NCBI RefSeq assembly: GCF_016919245.1 | Contig: NZ_JAFEJA010000002.1 | Span: 2,048,501-2,112,500, forward strand | Direction: 5' to 3' | DNA: 64,000 nucleotides | From: Streptomyces zhihengii | GTDB taxonomy: Bacteria; Actinomycetota; Actinomycetes; Streptomycetales; Streptomycetaceae | Part shown: positions 63,961 to 64,000 of the stretch, piece by piece | Position numbering within the stretch: position 1 is the stretch's first letter | How the letters are laid out: each line of letters opens with the position of its first letter | Notes under the pieces: model-generated | Told to the model about the DNA's origin: nothing | What the model saw: only the letters and a program-made list of their open reading frames with translations | Databases searched by the model: none | Translations under genes and position numbers: made by a program

Positions 63961-64000
63961 GTGTCGAACATGCAGGAGCGCGGCCGGCTCGGAGACATTT
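63961..64000 (+). CDS. Start of a gene cut by the window edge
   Basis: From GTG 63961 the frame reads SNMQERGRLGDI and is open at base 64000. GCCGGTACC and GGAGG-like GGAGGATT lie just upstream (63950-63957), a plausible ribosome site. Too short to identify. Confidence 0.3.
   Translation, partial: MSNMQERGRLGDI

Noticed and set aside
1..64000. cas genes, rRNA, tRNA or replication origin
   Set aside because: No Cas motif, tRNA T-loop context or DnaA/parAB-like cluster was found on reading both strands.

Overview
The window is high-GC actinomycete DNA and almost certainly Streptomyces or a close relative. Evidence is the GC-rich third codon positions, frequent GTG starts, GTGA/ATGA start-stop overlaps, and gene families typical of that genus (SAV_2336-type vWA protein, DUF6233, DUF5959, graspetide maturases). 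No rRNA, tRNA or replication-origin signature was seen. Density of transposase remnants, integrases and frameshifted fragments is very high, so this looks like an accessory region such as a chromosome arm or linear plasmid. Many pseudogenes differ from an intact gene by one base, so some may be sequencing errors rather than decay.

Layout. (1) 1-7780, minus strand: a four-gene overlapping operon, VMAP-like protein > MoxR AAA ATPase > vWA (SAV_2336-like) protein > caspase-like peptidase/NTPase that runs off the left edge. This is the vWA-MoxR-VMAP type of NTP-dependent conflict system with a caspase-like effector. (2) 7993-26900: a scrapyard of truncated metabolic genes, an IS3 element with both ends, two head-to-head IS110-family elements, IS630, IS21 and IS3 remnants, a tyrosine recombinase with a small partner gene, a NUDIX hydrolase, a flavoprotein, a GNAT gene pair, a DUF5959 protein and an MFS exporter. 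(3) 26922-30842: a giant HTH/coiled-coil/TIR/NB-ARC/TPR protein resembling FxsT and NLR-type STAND NTPases. (4) 31-39 kb: serine hydrolase, IS1182 remnant, and an EamA > B3/4 > DapA-like block divergent from an XRE-cupin regulator, with a second decayed EamA copy. (5) 39606-43285: Orn/Lys/Arg-type decarboxylase, then a compact run of HemK2-like methyltransferase, CDGSH protein and haem-oxygenase-like iron enzyme. (6) 45.6-49.5 kb: AraC regulator, small hypotheticals, HEAT-repeat protein. (7) 50190-52573: a graspetide (ATP-grasp RiPP) cluster of precursor, ATP-grasp ligase and PIMT-like methyltransferase, bracketed by short remnants of type I-E-like CRISPR repeats with 60-61 bp periodicity. (8) 53-57 kb: phage-like remnant, membrane protein plus DUF4429 protein, integrase remnant, SMI1/KNR4-like protein. 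(9) 57740-62406: a CHAT protease/NTPase protein with ten near-identical 41-residue TPR-like repeats, overlapped by a small gene with one hydrophobic segment, and flanked by IS5-family remnants.

Together the window holds three large NTPase-gated systems with three different predicted effectors (caspase, TIR, CHAT), plus CRISPR remnants and integrases, which is the profile of a defence or conflict island. The graspetide cluster and the HemK2/CDGSH/iron-enzyme run are probable small-molecule or peptide-modification loci.
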